Shown piece after piece: positions 26,246 to 34,407 of a stretch of 64,000 nt of DNA. The position numbers were made by a program, and so were the translations under genes. Positions within the stretch are counted from its first letter, which is position 1. Every line of letters starts with the position of its first letter. The stretch comes from Chitinophaga pinensis (lineage in GTDB: Bacteria; Bacteroidota; Bacteroidia; UBA7662): the NCBI GenBank assembly GCA_945874665.1, contig CAMCHJ010000006.1, forward strand, positions 44,351 to 108,350, given 5' to 3'. The notes beneath the pieces were generated by a model that made no database searches, was not told where the DNA came from, and worked only from the letters and a program-made list of their open reading frames with translations.

Positions 26246-27967
26246 ATGAATTTTTACAAATCCGCTGCTTACGTACTTATCGCTGCCAGCTTTGCGGCAG
26301 GTTGCTCGAGCAAAATGCTCAAATCGCCAGATCAAGTAACTTACAGTACAACCCCGGAGGTATTAGAGCTCCAAGGTGACAGTGTTCGTTTCACGATGAA
26401 CCTCGAATTTGCACCCAAGTTTTTCGCTAAAAAAGGTGTTTTAGAAGCCACGCCAGTACTCAGCTACAGCGGCAACAATGTTGACTTACCTGCTGCGAAC
26501 TTCAAAGGCGAAAGCATTGTAGAAGGCACTGGCAAAACAGTTAGCAACGAAAACGGTGGTAAATTCAGTCAATCAGCTTCCATCGCTTTCAACAAAGGCA
26601 TGGAAAAAGCTGAGTTAAATGCCCGAGTAAAAGTTGGTGTAAAGAAAAAATCTGTTGATTTTCCACAGGTGAAATTAGCCAACGGCACCATCGTTACCCA
26701 GCAATTGCTCCAGCAAGATTACCGCTCAGCAGTTTCTGCTAGCAATTGGAAAGAAGTAGCAGTTGAAAAAACAGCTACCATCAACTTTGTAATCAACCGT
26801 TCTGACGTTCGTGATTCGGAGAAGAAAAAAGGTGAACTCCAAAGTTTGGTAAACTTCATGCAAGCGGGTTACGAACTGCGTCAAATTATTGTAAACGGTT
26901 ATGCTTCTCCAGATGGCGAGTTGCAATTGAATGACAAATTAGCCGAACAGCGTGCGAAAGCGGCAAATGACTTCGTATTCAATGCGCTCTATGGCAAAAA
27001 AGGCATGAAGAAGAACAAAGAGCAATTGTTCGATGACAGCTTTTACCAAGAGCAAAACGGCACAGAAGACTGGAACGGTCTTTCATCAGCCATCGCTAAT
27101 GCAACAGATTTACCTGAAAAGGACCAAGTAATGGCCATCATCAACAGCAACAGCAGCAGTGTTGATAAGCAAGCTGAATTGCGTAAGTTGACAAAGTCGT
27201 ATAGCGTATTGGCAGACAAATACCTCCCTACTTTACGCCGTGCCGCCATGACCGTGAAAGCGGTTGAGCCTGTAAAGTCTGATTCTATATTGCTCGCGTT
27301 CGCTGCCAACAAGCCCGACACCCTATCGGCCAACGAATTTGTAAAGGCTGCTGGCATTGCTGGCATCACAGCAGACCAAAAGAAAGCCATTTATAACCAA
27401 ATGTCGGCTACCCATCCTAACGATTACCGCAGCTTCAACAACCTTGGCGTATTGGCTTTAGAGGCTGGACAAATAGCTGAAGCTGGTTCACAGTTTGAGA
27501 ACGCCAAAGCAGTCAACGACAAAAATGGCGAAGTAATGAACAACATGGGCATTGTAGCTGCCATGAATGGTGATCACAAAAAGGCGAAGGAGCTCTTCAC
27601 ACAGGCAGGTAATGCAGGTGTAAAAGTTGACTACAACCTAGGTTTAATTGCGGTACGTCAGGGCAATTGGAGCTTAGCCAACAGCAAGCTTGCTTCTGAA
27701 AGCGGCAATTACAACAAGGCGTTGGCCTACTTATTAGTAAAAAACTACGGCGCTGCTGAGAAAGAAACCGACAACATCGAAAACAAGGATGCTGCTGTTT
27801 ATTACCTCCGTGCCATCATCGGGGCGCGTACAGATAACCGCGATATGATGACCACAGGCTTAACCCGCGCGGTTGCCGCTGACGCTAAATTCCGTGAAAT
27901 GGCGAAGACAGATGCTGAGTTCATCAAGCATTTGAACCAAGACTATTTCAAGGTAGCTATTCGTTAA
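26246..27967 (+). CDS. TPR lipoprotein with an OmpA-like segment
   Basis: A 573-residue secreted lipoprotein. The ATG at 26246 gives a signal peptide with lipobox AAGC at residues 18-21; a longer frame from 26159 is ruled out by the promoter inside it. The N-terminal ~150 residues are predicted beta-rich and unrecognised. A segment around residues 170-240 (INFVINRSDVRD and IIVNGYASPDGELQLNDKLA) resembles an OmpA-type peptidoglycan-binding domain. The C-terminal third carries tetratricopeptide repeats (NNLGVLALEAGQIAEAGSQF, NNMGIVAAMNGDHKKAKELF). It is well expressed, judging by a full promoter and strong terminator. A role in outer membrane-cell wall attachment or in a secretion complex is possible. 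Confidence 0.8.
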   Translation: MNFYKSAAYVLIAASFAAGCSSKMLKSPDQVTYSTTPEVLELQGDSVRFTMNLEFAPKFFAKKGVLEATPVLSYSGNNVDLPAANFKGESIVEGTGKTVSNENGGKFSQSASIAFNKGMEKAELNARVKVGVKKKSVDFPQVKLANGTIVTQQLLQQDYRSAVSASNWKEVAVEKTATINFVINRSDVRDSEKKKGELQSLVNFMQAGYELRQIIVNGYASPDGELQLNDKLAEQRAKAANDFVFNALYGKKGMKKNKEQLFDDSFYQEQNGTEDWNGLSSAIANATDLPEKDQVMAIINSNSSSVDKQAELRKLTKSYSVLADKYLPTLRRAAMTVKAVEPVKSDSILLAFAANKPDTLSANEFVKAAGIAGITADQKKAIYNQMSATHPNDYRSFNNLGVLALEAGQIAEAGSQFENAKAVNDKNGEVMNNMGIVAAMNGDHKKAKELFTQAGNAGVKVDYNLGLIAVRQGNWSLANSKLASESGNYNKALAYLLVKNYGAAEKETDNIENKDAAVYYLRAIIGARTDNRDMMTTGLTRAVAADAKFREMAKTDAEFIKHLNQDYFKVAIR

Positions 27968-27987
27968 TCGAAATAAAATTATTTATG

Positions 27988-28023
27988 AAGGTCTGTGTAA
28001 GCAATTACACAGACCTTTTTTTT
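27988..28023 (+). terminator. Strong intrinsic terminator with GCAA tetraloop
   Basis: A perfect 13-bp stem (27988-28000 with 28005-28017) is closed by the GNRA loop GCAA and followed by a T-run to 28023. It ends the TPR lipoprotein transcript. Confidence 0.95.
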
Positions 28024-28033
28024 ACTTTGTACC

Positions 28034-28783
28034 ATGAATCCACCTTACGTTATTCAAGTAGCAGTGGCCCCTGTTCGGCAGGAGCCCGCCGACCGTGCCG
28101 AGCAAATCACCCAATTTTTATACAGCGAAGGCATAGCCTTGCTGGAGCGCCGTGAAAAGTGGAGTTTGGTTCGCTCGCAACTTGACGGTTACGAGGGTTG
28201 GATTGACAAGAAACAATACCGTGCCTTGCCCAACGCACAGTTCAGTACCCATTTTGTACTTAGCCGGCAGACCGCCCTCGCCAACAAAACCGACGTATTG
28301 TGGGTGCCACATGGCTGTGTGCTCCTCTTAGATGCCCAAGGCCGTAGTTTTGATGGCCGTCAGGCTGAACCTGCAGATATTGGTTCAGCTCAAGCCTTCC
28401 AAACACAAGCCCTCCTTGAAACCGCCCAAGGCTACCTCAATACACCGTATCTCTGGGGTGGTCGTAGCCTTTGGGGCATCGATTGCTCTGGCCTGATGCA
28501 GCAGCTCTTTCGGTTATATGGTATTGCCCTCCCGCGCGACGCCTATCAACAGGCCACCGTTGGTACCGATGTGCTGCTAATTGGCGAAGCTCAGGCTGGC
28601 GACCTAGCCTTTTTCGACAACAGTGAAGGCCGTATCATCCATGTAGGCTTGTACCTAGGAAACGGACTCATTTTACATGCTTCGGGCAGCGTGAGGATTG
28701 ATAAACTCGATCATTTTGGCATTTACAACAACGAAGAAGCCCGCTATTCGCACCAACTACGTTTGCTCAAACGCGTGGTATGA
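28034..28783 (+). CDS. NlpC/P60 family cell-wall peptidase
   Basis: A 249-residue cysteine peptidase predicted to cut peptide stems of peptidoglycan. The N-terminal ~120 residues include SH3-like cell-wall-binding modules (VAPVRQEPADRAEQITQFLY, then KWSLVRSQLDGYEGWIDKKQ). The C-terminal catalytic domain has WGIDCSGLMQQLFRLYGIAL with the nucleophile Cys near residue 153, GDLAFFDNSEGRIIHVGLYL with the catalytic His (about residue 202), and the third polar residue in LILHAS. No signal peptide is seen, so it may act on cytoplasmic muropeptides or leave by another route. Its ATG lies 11 nt after the preceding terminator. Confidence 0.88.
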   Translation: MNPPYVIQVAVAPVRQEPADRAEQITQFLYSEGIALLERREKWSLVRSQLDGYEGWIDKKQYRALPNAQFSTHFVLSRQTALANKTDVLWVPHGCVLLLDAQGRSFDGRQAEPADIGSAQAFQTQALLETAQGYLNTPYLWGGRSLWGIDCSGLMQQLFRLYGIALPRDAYQQATVGTDVLLIGEAQAGDLAFFDNSEGRIIHVGLYLGNGLILHASGSVRIDKLDHFGIYNNEEARYSHQLRLLKRVV

Positions 28784-29062
28784 ACGCTTTCATATACAGC
28801 GCGGAAGCCATGCAGTGAGATAATTACACACTTCTAGAGCAATAAACGAGCAGTTTAGACCTCATGAACCTGGCTGCAGCTACCTTAACACATTGTTTCA
28901 GAACAGCGGTGCCGTACAATTGCAAGGCACTCCTGCTGACTAGGGGCGACAATAAGGATGGTGATGCGATAGCCATGGCGCGTTTGCTACACGAGCAGCC
29001 AGGAAAGTCTTACGCCTTCAGCCGTTATAAATGCGATTCCAGCTGCTTTTCAAATGTTGCGA
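28784..29062. other. Gap with no supported gene
   Basis: Between the NlpC/P60 gene and the promoter of the next lipoprotein I see no credible gene. A 73-codon plus-strand frame at 28864-29085 has no family resemblance and runs into that promoter. No hairpin with a T-run is evident. Confidence 0.5.
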
Positions 29063-29093
29063 TTGGCAAAATAATCGCTTTTTAGTACCTTTA
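29063..29093 (+). promoter_or_regulatory. Bacteroidota promoter for the HGxPGHxC lipoprotein gene
   Basis: TTG at 29063-29065, 20 nt, then TACCTTTA at 29086-29093, which differs from TAnnTTTG only at the last base. A second overlapping box, TAACTTTT, follows at 29092. The start of transcription near 29098 favours the ATG at 29125. Confidence 0.5.
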
Positions 29094-29124
29094 ACTTTTG
29101 CCAACAAAGGCACACACACATTTT

Positions 29125-29568
29125 ATGCATCCTACTAAACATTTAACAATGCTTGCTTTTGGCAGCGTACTGCTCCTAACTGCCTGCACTGATCGTACAG
29201 AGCGTAGTTTAGAAAGCCAAACACGTTCAGTAACGCCGCCACCAGCCATGGCGGCACCTGCTGCCAATGCAGCTACCGATACAACGCGTGTAATTGCACC
29301 AACTCCAGGAGCTGCTACCAACGTAGCACTCAATCCAGAGCATGGCATGCCAGGACACCGTTGCGAAATTCCAGTAGGTGCCCCACTCAACTCGCCAGCT
29401 GCCGCACAAGCAACACAAAGTCAACCTGCAATGCAACAACCTGCAGCTAGTCCAAGCATCGAGCAACAAATCAAGCCCAAAACCAGCAACACTGCGCGCT
29501 TAAACCCGGCGCATGGCCAGCCAGGTCACGACTGCAACATTCCAGTTGGTGAACCGCTTAAAAACTAA
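29125..29568 (+). CDS. Small lipoprotein with two HGxPGHxC repeats
   Basis: A 147-residue lipoprotein with signal peptide and lipobox LLTAC (about residue 18). The mature part is low-complexity (Ala, Pro, Gln, Thr) and carries two copies of one motif: LNPEHGMPGHRCEIPVGAPL near residue 71 and LNPAHGQPGHDCNIPVGEPL at the C-terminus, about 55 residues apart. Each has two His and one Cys in HGxPGHxC, suitable for metal binding. I recall the motif from small Bacteroidota lipoproteins of unknown role. A terminator follows directly. Confidence 0.75.
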   Translation: MHPTKHLTMLAFGSVLLLTACTDRTERSLESQTRSVTPPPAMAAPAANAATDTTRVIAPTPGAATNVALNPEHGMPGHRCEIPVGAPLNSPAAAQATQSQPAMQQPAASPSIEQQIKPKTSNTARLNPAHGQPGHDCNIPVGEPLKN

Positions 29569-29576
29569 TCCAAAAA

Positions 29577-29612
29577 AAATCCCCCAGTTTTAAAGCTGGG
29601 GGATTTTTTTTT
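29577..29612. terminator. Bidirectional intrinsic terminator
   Basis: An 11-bp stem (29577-29587 with 29596-29606) with core CCCCCAG/CTGGGGG and an 8-nt loop is flanked by A-run and T-run. It serves the lipoprotein gene and probably the convergent dehydrogenase gene as well. Confidence 0.9.
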
Positions 29613-29672
29613 CAAAATTTCGGTCAGCACCTTAGGCGCACACCCCTGCAACTCCGCAGCGGGCTCCTGTGC

Positions 29673-30563
29673 CTACTTCTTAAAAAATGGCGAAACCACT
29701 AAATCTTTACTCCCTGCCGTGTAGGTGTAAAAACCAGAACCCGATTTAGCACCCAAGTGGCCAGCGGTAACCATGTTAACCAACAGCGGACAAGGCGCGT
29801 ATTTAGGATTGCCTAGACCATCGTGCAGCACATGCAAAATTGCCAAACAAACATCTAAGCCAATAAAATCGGCCAATTGCAGCGGTCCCATAGGATGCGC
29901 CATCCCCAATTTCATCACTTGGTCGATTTCTTCAACCCCAGCAACGCCTTCGAAGAGGGTAATGACGGCCTCGTTGATCATCGGCATGAGGATGCGATTG
30001 GCTACGAAACCAGGATAGTCGTTTACTTCAACTGGTATTTTACCCAATTGCTTTGATAAATCCATGATTTGAGCGGTTACTTCATCGGTGGTGTTGTAGC
30101 CACGAATGACTTCGATGAGCTTCATTACTGGAACAGGGTTCATGAAGTGCATGCCAATCACTTTGTCGGCCCGCTTCGTGGCCGCACCAATTTTGGTAAT
30201 GCTAATAGAAGAGGTATTAGTCGCCAAAATGGTATGTGCCGGAGCCAGCTCATCGAGCTGTTTAAAAATTTTCAGCTTCAAATCAATGTTCTCAGTCGCT
30301 GCTTCCACAATCAAATCGCTTTTGGGCGCTACCAGTGCAATGTCGGTAGCCGTGCTCAAGTTACTCAGGGTTGCTGCCTTTTCTGCCTCACTGATGCTGC
30401 CTTTGGCAACCATGCGATCAAGGTTTTTAGTGATGGTTGCCATGCCCTTTTCAAGTGCCTTTTCAGAGATATCAACCATATTTACTTGGAAACCCTTCAT
30501 AGCAAATACATGTGCAATGCCATTTCCCATGGTGCCAGAGCCAATAATTGTAATGTTCTTCAT
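29673..30563 (-). CDS. hbd: 3-hydroxybutyryl-CoA / 3-hydroxyacyl-CoA dehydrogenase
   Basis: NAD(P)-dependent oxidoreductase of 3-hydroxyacyl-CoA in fatty acid oxidation or butyrate-type metabolism. The 296-residue protein starts with the dinucleotide motif ITIIGSGTMGNGIAHVFAMKG. ATNTSSISITKIGAATKRAD contains the catalytic Ser, and GMHFMNPVPVMKLIEVIRG the catalytic His. The C-terminal domain has NDYPGFVANRILMPMINEA, a glutamate-bearing helix, and PMGPLQLADFIGLDVCLAIL. It is a single-function enzyme, not fused to enoyl-CoA hydratase. The product name cannot separate hbd from fadB-like monofunctional forms. The gene is divergent from tetR. Confidence 0.93.
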   Translation of the reverse strand: MKNITIIGSGTMGNGIAHVFAMKGFQVNMVDISEKALEKGMATITKNLDRMVAKGSISEAEKAATLSNLSTATDIALVAPKSDLIVEAATENIDLKLKIFKQLDELAPAHTILATNTSSISITKIGAATKRADKVIGMHFMNPVPVMKLIEVIRGYNTTDEVTAQIMDLSKQLGKIPVEVNDYPGFVANRILMPMINEAVITLFEGVAGVEEIDQVMKLGMAHPMGPLQLADFIGLDVCLAILHVLHDGLGNPKYAPCPLLVNMVTAGHLGAKSGSGFYTYTAGSKDLVVSPFFKK

Positions 30564-30720
30564 AAATCGTTTTTAGCAAATTTCAGGACGAAAATACGAA
30601 TCAAACAGCCAAAACCTTGTTTATTCATCACTAATCCCATGAATTAAATTGACAAGAGACCTCTTAAAAAAAATCACAAATATTAAGAGTTTTACCAGCA
30701 CTACTAAATAGTATTACTAT

Positions 30721-30728
30721 TAACTTTG
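30721..30728 (+). promoter_or_regulatory. -7 promoter box for the tetR-ABC-hlyD-tolC operon
   Basis: TAACTTTG is an exact consensus match 17 nt before the tetR ATG. The 100-nt region upstream is very AT-rich and contains TTAAGAG and CTCTTAA (30661-30690), an imperfect inverted repeat that could hold the TetR-type repressor. Confidence 0.55.
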
Positions 30729-30745
30729 TACTTTAAACTATTCAA

Positions 30746-31432
30746 ATGCTTGAATTGATGCGAAATTGGAGGCCACAGCCAAGTACAGCCTTCTATAAAA
30801 AGCAACCTGAGAGCAGTGAATTAGGTAGGCGCATCATTTCAGAAGGCCTAATATTCATGCAGGAAATCGGATTTGAAGCCTTTACCTTCAAAAAATTGGC
30901 AGATAGGCTCCAAACTACGGAGGCCTCGGTGTATCGCTATTTTGAAAACAAGCACCATTTGTTGCTCTATTATATGTCGATTTATTGGTTGTGGCTCGAG
31001 TATCATCTCACATTTGGATTACACAACTTGCCTGAGAAAGACTCGAAATTGAATAAAGCGCTAGACATGATTACCCGTCCCGATCAATTAAACTGGGCGC
31101 TAAGTGATTTGTCGTTCGACCACCTGCTCAATTTAGTGGTAACAGAATGGGGCAAAATCTATTTCACTAGTCAAATCGACAAAGAAGAGCAGGCTGGACT
31201 TTTTGCCGACTACAAGCGTTTTTGCAAGCGACTCAGTAAGCTCATTGCCCAATCTCATCCCCACTACCCTTATCCCAACACCTTGGTATCCACGGCCATG
31301 AACATGCTTTTTGTGCAGCGTTTTTATGCCGATCATTTGCCGAGTTTAACTGATTTAACTCAAAACGACATTCGCATCACCGATTTTATCAAAAACTTAG
31401 TGAATGGCGCTTTACAAAATCCTACTGCATGA
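30746..31432 (+). CDS. TetR/AcrR family regulator
   Basis: A 228-residue repressor. The N-terminal helix-turn-helix lies near residues 30-75: SEGLIFMQEIGFEAFTFKKL, then LQTTEASVYRYFENKHHLL. The C-terminal ligand-binding part is unrelated to well-known drug-binding regulators that I can recall. It starts the operon and overlaps the ABC transporter gene by 4 nt (ATGA), so control of the export system by an exported or intracellular ligand is likely. Confidence 0.88.
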   Translation: MLELMRNWRPQPSTAFYKKQPESSELGRRIISEGLIFMQEIGFEAFTFKKLADRLQTTEASVYRYFENKHHLLLYYMSIYWLWLEYHLTFGLHNLPEKDSKLNKALDMITRPDQLNWALSDLSFDHLLNLVVTEWGKIYFTSQIDKEEQAGLFADYKRFCKRLSKLIAQSHPHYPYPNTLVSTAMNMLFVQRFYADHLPSLTDLTQNDIRITDFIKNLVNGALQNPTA

Positions 31433-33075
31433 GACCCACAGACCGTTTTTTCGAACTGCTTTCTAGCTATAAGAAGGAAATCAGTTACTTGTACTTTTAT
31501 GCGGCTTTAGCTGGAATAGCCTCACTTACCCTGCCTTTGGGTATGCAAGCCATTATTCAGTTTGTGATGGCAGGCCAAGTGAGCACTTCGTTGGTGCTCT
31601 TAGTAGTAATGGTCGTTTTAGGCATCGCCATATCGGGTTACTTGCAAATCATGCAGCTGTGGGTAGCAGAATTTATTCAACAGCAAATTTTCACGAGAGG
31701 TGCCTTTGAGTTCAGCCACAGGATCCCACGCATCAAGCTAGAGGTACTGCAAAACCGTTACCCACCGGAGCTAGTAAATCGTTTTTTTGACGTACCACAG
31801 GTGCAAAAGGGTACAGCCAAAGTGCTCATCGACTTTAGCATTGCCTCCTTGCAGATGATTTTTGGATTGTTGCTCCTTTCCATCTACCATCCTTTGTTTA
31901 TTGCCTTGAGCGCGTCTTTACTTTTAGCTATCTATCTGCTTTTTAGAATTACAGGCAAAAAAGGCATGGAAACAAGCATCGTAGAATCGAAGTACAAATA
32001 CCGTACGGCTTTTTGGTTGCAAGAAATAGCGCGTGCCATCACCACCTTTAAAATCTCTGACGAGACCGACTTGTCGAGTAAAAAAGTGGACAAAGAAGTT
32101 TCAGCCTATCTCTTGGCGCGCAAAGCGCACTTCAAAGTACTCATGTCGCAATACATGGCCATGGTTGTACTCAAAGTTTTGGTAGCCGCCAGTTTATTAG
32201 GTGTGGGTGTATTTTTAGTAATCGACAGGCAGATAAATCTTGGTCAGTTTGTAGCCGCCGAAATCATCATTTTGCTCGTACTCGGGGCCGTAGAAAAGCT
32301 TATTTTGAGCATGGACGTTATTTATGATTTGCTCACTGCCCTTACCAAGGTGGGCGAAGTAACTGATTTACCCCTGGAGGAAAACGGCGGCTTTGCCCTG
32401 ATCGATGAAGAATGCAGCAATGGCATCAGCATCGAGACGCAGCAACTCAGCTTTACCTATGAAGGCTATCAAACCCCCATTGTTGACAACCTCAATTTGA
32501 AAATAAATGCCGGCGAAAAAATTGGCATTACAGGCTCAGCAGGCGGAGGCAAATCGACCTTATTAAAACTGCTGGCAGGTTTTTATGCAAGTTATCAAGG
32601 AAACATCAAGCTAAACGGGCTGCGTATGCAGGAAATTGACCGCAGCACCTTGCACCGTTGGGTAGGTGAAAGCATCAGCACAGAAACCATTTTTACCGCT
32701 AGCATCCGCGACAACATTACCCTAGGCCGCGATATCAGCGACAAACAGCTACTCGAAACCTTGGTGTTGGTTGGATTAAACAACTACATTGACCGTTTAC
32801 CGGCAGGTTTACAAACAGAACTCTTACCAGAAGGCAAACGGGTGTCGCAAAACATCGTCAGTCGCATTTTGCTTGCACGCGCCATGGTGAGAACCCCTGG
32901 ACTCTTGCTTTACGAAGACATGAGCATGGCCTTGCCTGAACACGAAAAAGCACAGATTAATCAGATGCTAGTAAATGGCAGCTGGACTTTAATTGCAGTT
33001 ACCAATGACCCGCAGCTATTAAAGGCTTGCGACCGAGTGATCAAGCTCGAAAACAATGATTCATTACTAAATTAA
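31429..33075 (+). CDS. ABC transporter permease-ATPase with degenerate ATPase motifs
   Basis: A 548-residue half-transporter like the type I secretion ATPases, without the N-terminal C39 peptidase or C39-like domain. Membrane helices fill about residues 20-300. The ATPase domain has an intact Walker A (GSAGGGKSTLLKLLAG, about residue 365). The Q-loop reads VGESIST, with Glu where Gln is expected; the LSGGQ signature is replaced by RVSQNIVS; Walker B reads GLLLYEDMS, with the DE pair inverted to ED; and the H-loop His is Asn in VTNDPQ. A homodimer would be expected to hydrolyse ATP poorly. The next genes are the HlyD adaptor and TolC channel. Confidence 0.88.
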   Translation: MRPTDRFFELLSSYKKEISYLYFYAALAGIASLTLPLGMQAIIQFVMAGQVSTSLVLLVVMVVLGIAISGYLQIMQLWVAEFIQQQIFTRGAFEFSHRIPRIKLEVLQNRYPPELVNRFFDVPQVQKGTAKVLIDFSIASLQMIFGLLLLSIYHPLFIALSASLLLAIYLLFRITGKKGMETSIVESKYKYRTAFWLQEIARAITTFKISDETDLSSKKVDKEVSAYLLARKAHFKVLMSQYMAMVVLKVLVAASLLGVGVFLVIDRQINLGQFVAAEIIILLVLGAVEKLILSMDVIYDLLTALTKVGEVTDLPLEENGGFALIDEECSNGISIETQQLSFTYEGYQTPIVDNLNLKINAGEKIGITGSAGGGKSTLLKLLAGFYASYQGNIKLNGLRMQEIDRSTLHRWVGESISTETIFTASIRDNITLGRDISDKQLLETLVLVGLNNYIDRLPAGLQTELLPEGKRVSQNIVSRILLARAMVRTPGLLLYEDMSMALPEHEKAQINQMLVNGSWTLIAVTNDPQLLKACDRVIKLENNDSLLN

Positions 33076-33084
33076 GGTGCCATT

Positions 33085-34407
33085 ATGTTGAACACATCCC
33101 CGAATCAAACAGGTACTAACATCAAGCAAGAGGCCCACAAAGCCTTCAAAATCATTGGAGAAGCCCCTGGGCAGCGCGCAGGGCGTGTTTTGCTTGTATT
33201 TTTTATTGTAAGTGTAGGCATACTGTTTTTGCCATGGACCCAGAACATCAGGGCCAATGGCTTTCTCACGGCTTTGAGTCCAGAAAAACGCCCCCAATCG
33301 CTCCACTCTATCATTGGAGGCAGGATTGAAAATTGGTATGTTAAAGAAGGTGATTTTGTACACCGCGGCGATACCATTTTACACATTTCGGAAGTCAAAG
33401 AGGCCTATTTCGACACTCTTTTAGTAAGTCGAACGCTCAACCAAGTAAATGCCAAAACAGAAGCCTTAAGTTCTTACAAGCAAAAGGTCACCGCTTTAGA
33501 GAATCAAATACAATCACTCGACCGCACCCGAGAAAACAAACTGGCGCAAGCGGCCAACGACCTGCTCCAGGCCAAATTCAAGGTACAAACCGACAGCATT
33601 GAAATTGATGCTGCCCGTACCCGTTTGACCGTGGCTACCGACCAATTTGAACGTGCCAAAAGTTTATTTGCGCAGGGACTACAGCCATTAAACGAATTCG
33701 AGGCCCGCAACATGCGTTTTCAAGAAGCGCAAGCACGCATGGTCGCTGCCCAAAACAACCTCCTTACCTCGCGCAACAAAGTACTCAACGCCGATATGGA
33801 GTTGATGACCTTAGAAAACGAGTTTCAAGAAAAGTTAGCCAAATCGCGGTCTGACCTCTACAGCTCCCTTACCATGCAGTACGAAGCTGAAGGCGACCTC
33901 AACAAACTCCAAAACATGCTCTCCAACTATCGCTTCCGGGGTGGTTTGTATTGGATATTGGCGCCACAGGATGGCTACATTACCAAGGCCACCAAAACCG
34001 GCATTGGCGAAATGATCAAGGAAGGCGAAGAGATAGTAACCATCATGCCTGGTGATATTGAAATTGCTGTAGAAATGTACATTCGTCCGATTGACCTGCC
34101 CCTAATTCGGCCAGGCAACACCGTTCGCTTCTTATTCGATGGCTGGCCTGCGGTAGTATTCAGCGGCTGGCCCCAGCTTTCGTTCGGTACCTTCGGAGGT
34201 AAAGTGGTGGTCATCGACAATTTTGCAAACGACAAAGGCATGTACCGCATGTTGGTGGTACCCGACCCCAACGACATACCTTGGCCAGAGGCCTTGCGCG
34301 TAGGTTCGGGAGCACAGGGCATCGCTTTGTTGCGCAATGTGCCGCTTTGGTACGAGCTCTGGCGTCAACTCAACGGCTTCCCGCCTGATTATTACACCCA
34401 GAAATGA
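33085..34407 (+). CDS. HlyD-type periplasmic adaptor
   Basis: Membrane-fusion protein that links an inner membrane ABC exporter to TolC. The 440-residue protein has one N-terminal membrane segment (about residues 35-55: VLLVFFIVSVGILFLPW) and a first half of a biotinyl-lipoyl domain (GGRIENWYVKEGDFVHRGD). A long coiled-coil hairpin follows (about residues 110-270), then the second lipoyl half (WILAPQDGYITKATKTGIGE) and a beta-barrel (GDIEIAVEMYIRPIDLPLIR). It ends 4 nt inside the TolC gene. The long hairpin suits a trans-envelope complex. Confidence 0.92.
   Translation: MLNTSPNQTGTNIKQEAHKAFKIIGEAPGQRAGRVLLVFFIVSVGILFLPWTQNIRANGFLTALSPEKRPQSLHSIIGGRIENWYVKEGDFVHRGDTILHISEVKEAYFDTLLVSRTLNQVNAKTEALSSYKQKVTALENQIQSLDRTRENKLAQAANDLLQAKFKVQTDSIEIDAARTRLTVATDQFERAKSLFAQGLQPLNEFEARNMRFQEAQARMVAAQNNLLTSRNKVLNADMELMTLENEFQEKLAKSRSDLYSSLTMQYEAEGDLNKLQNMLSNYRFRGGLYWILAPQDGYITKATKTGIGEMIKEGEEIVTIMPGDIEIAVEMYIRPIDLPLIRPGNTVRFLFDGWPAVVFSGWPQLSFGTFGGKVVVIDNFANDKGMYRMLVVPDPNDIPWPEALRVGSGAQGIALLRNVPLWYELWRQLNGFPPDYYTQK

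Noticed and set aside
28864..29085. 73-codon plus-strand frame before the HGxPGHxC lipoprotein
   Set aside because: No family resemblance, and it runs through the promoter of the next gene.
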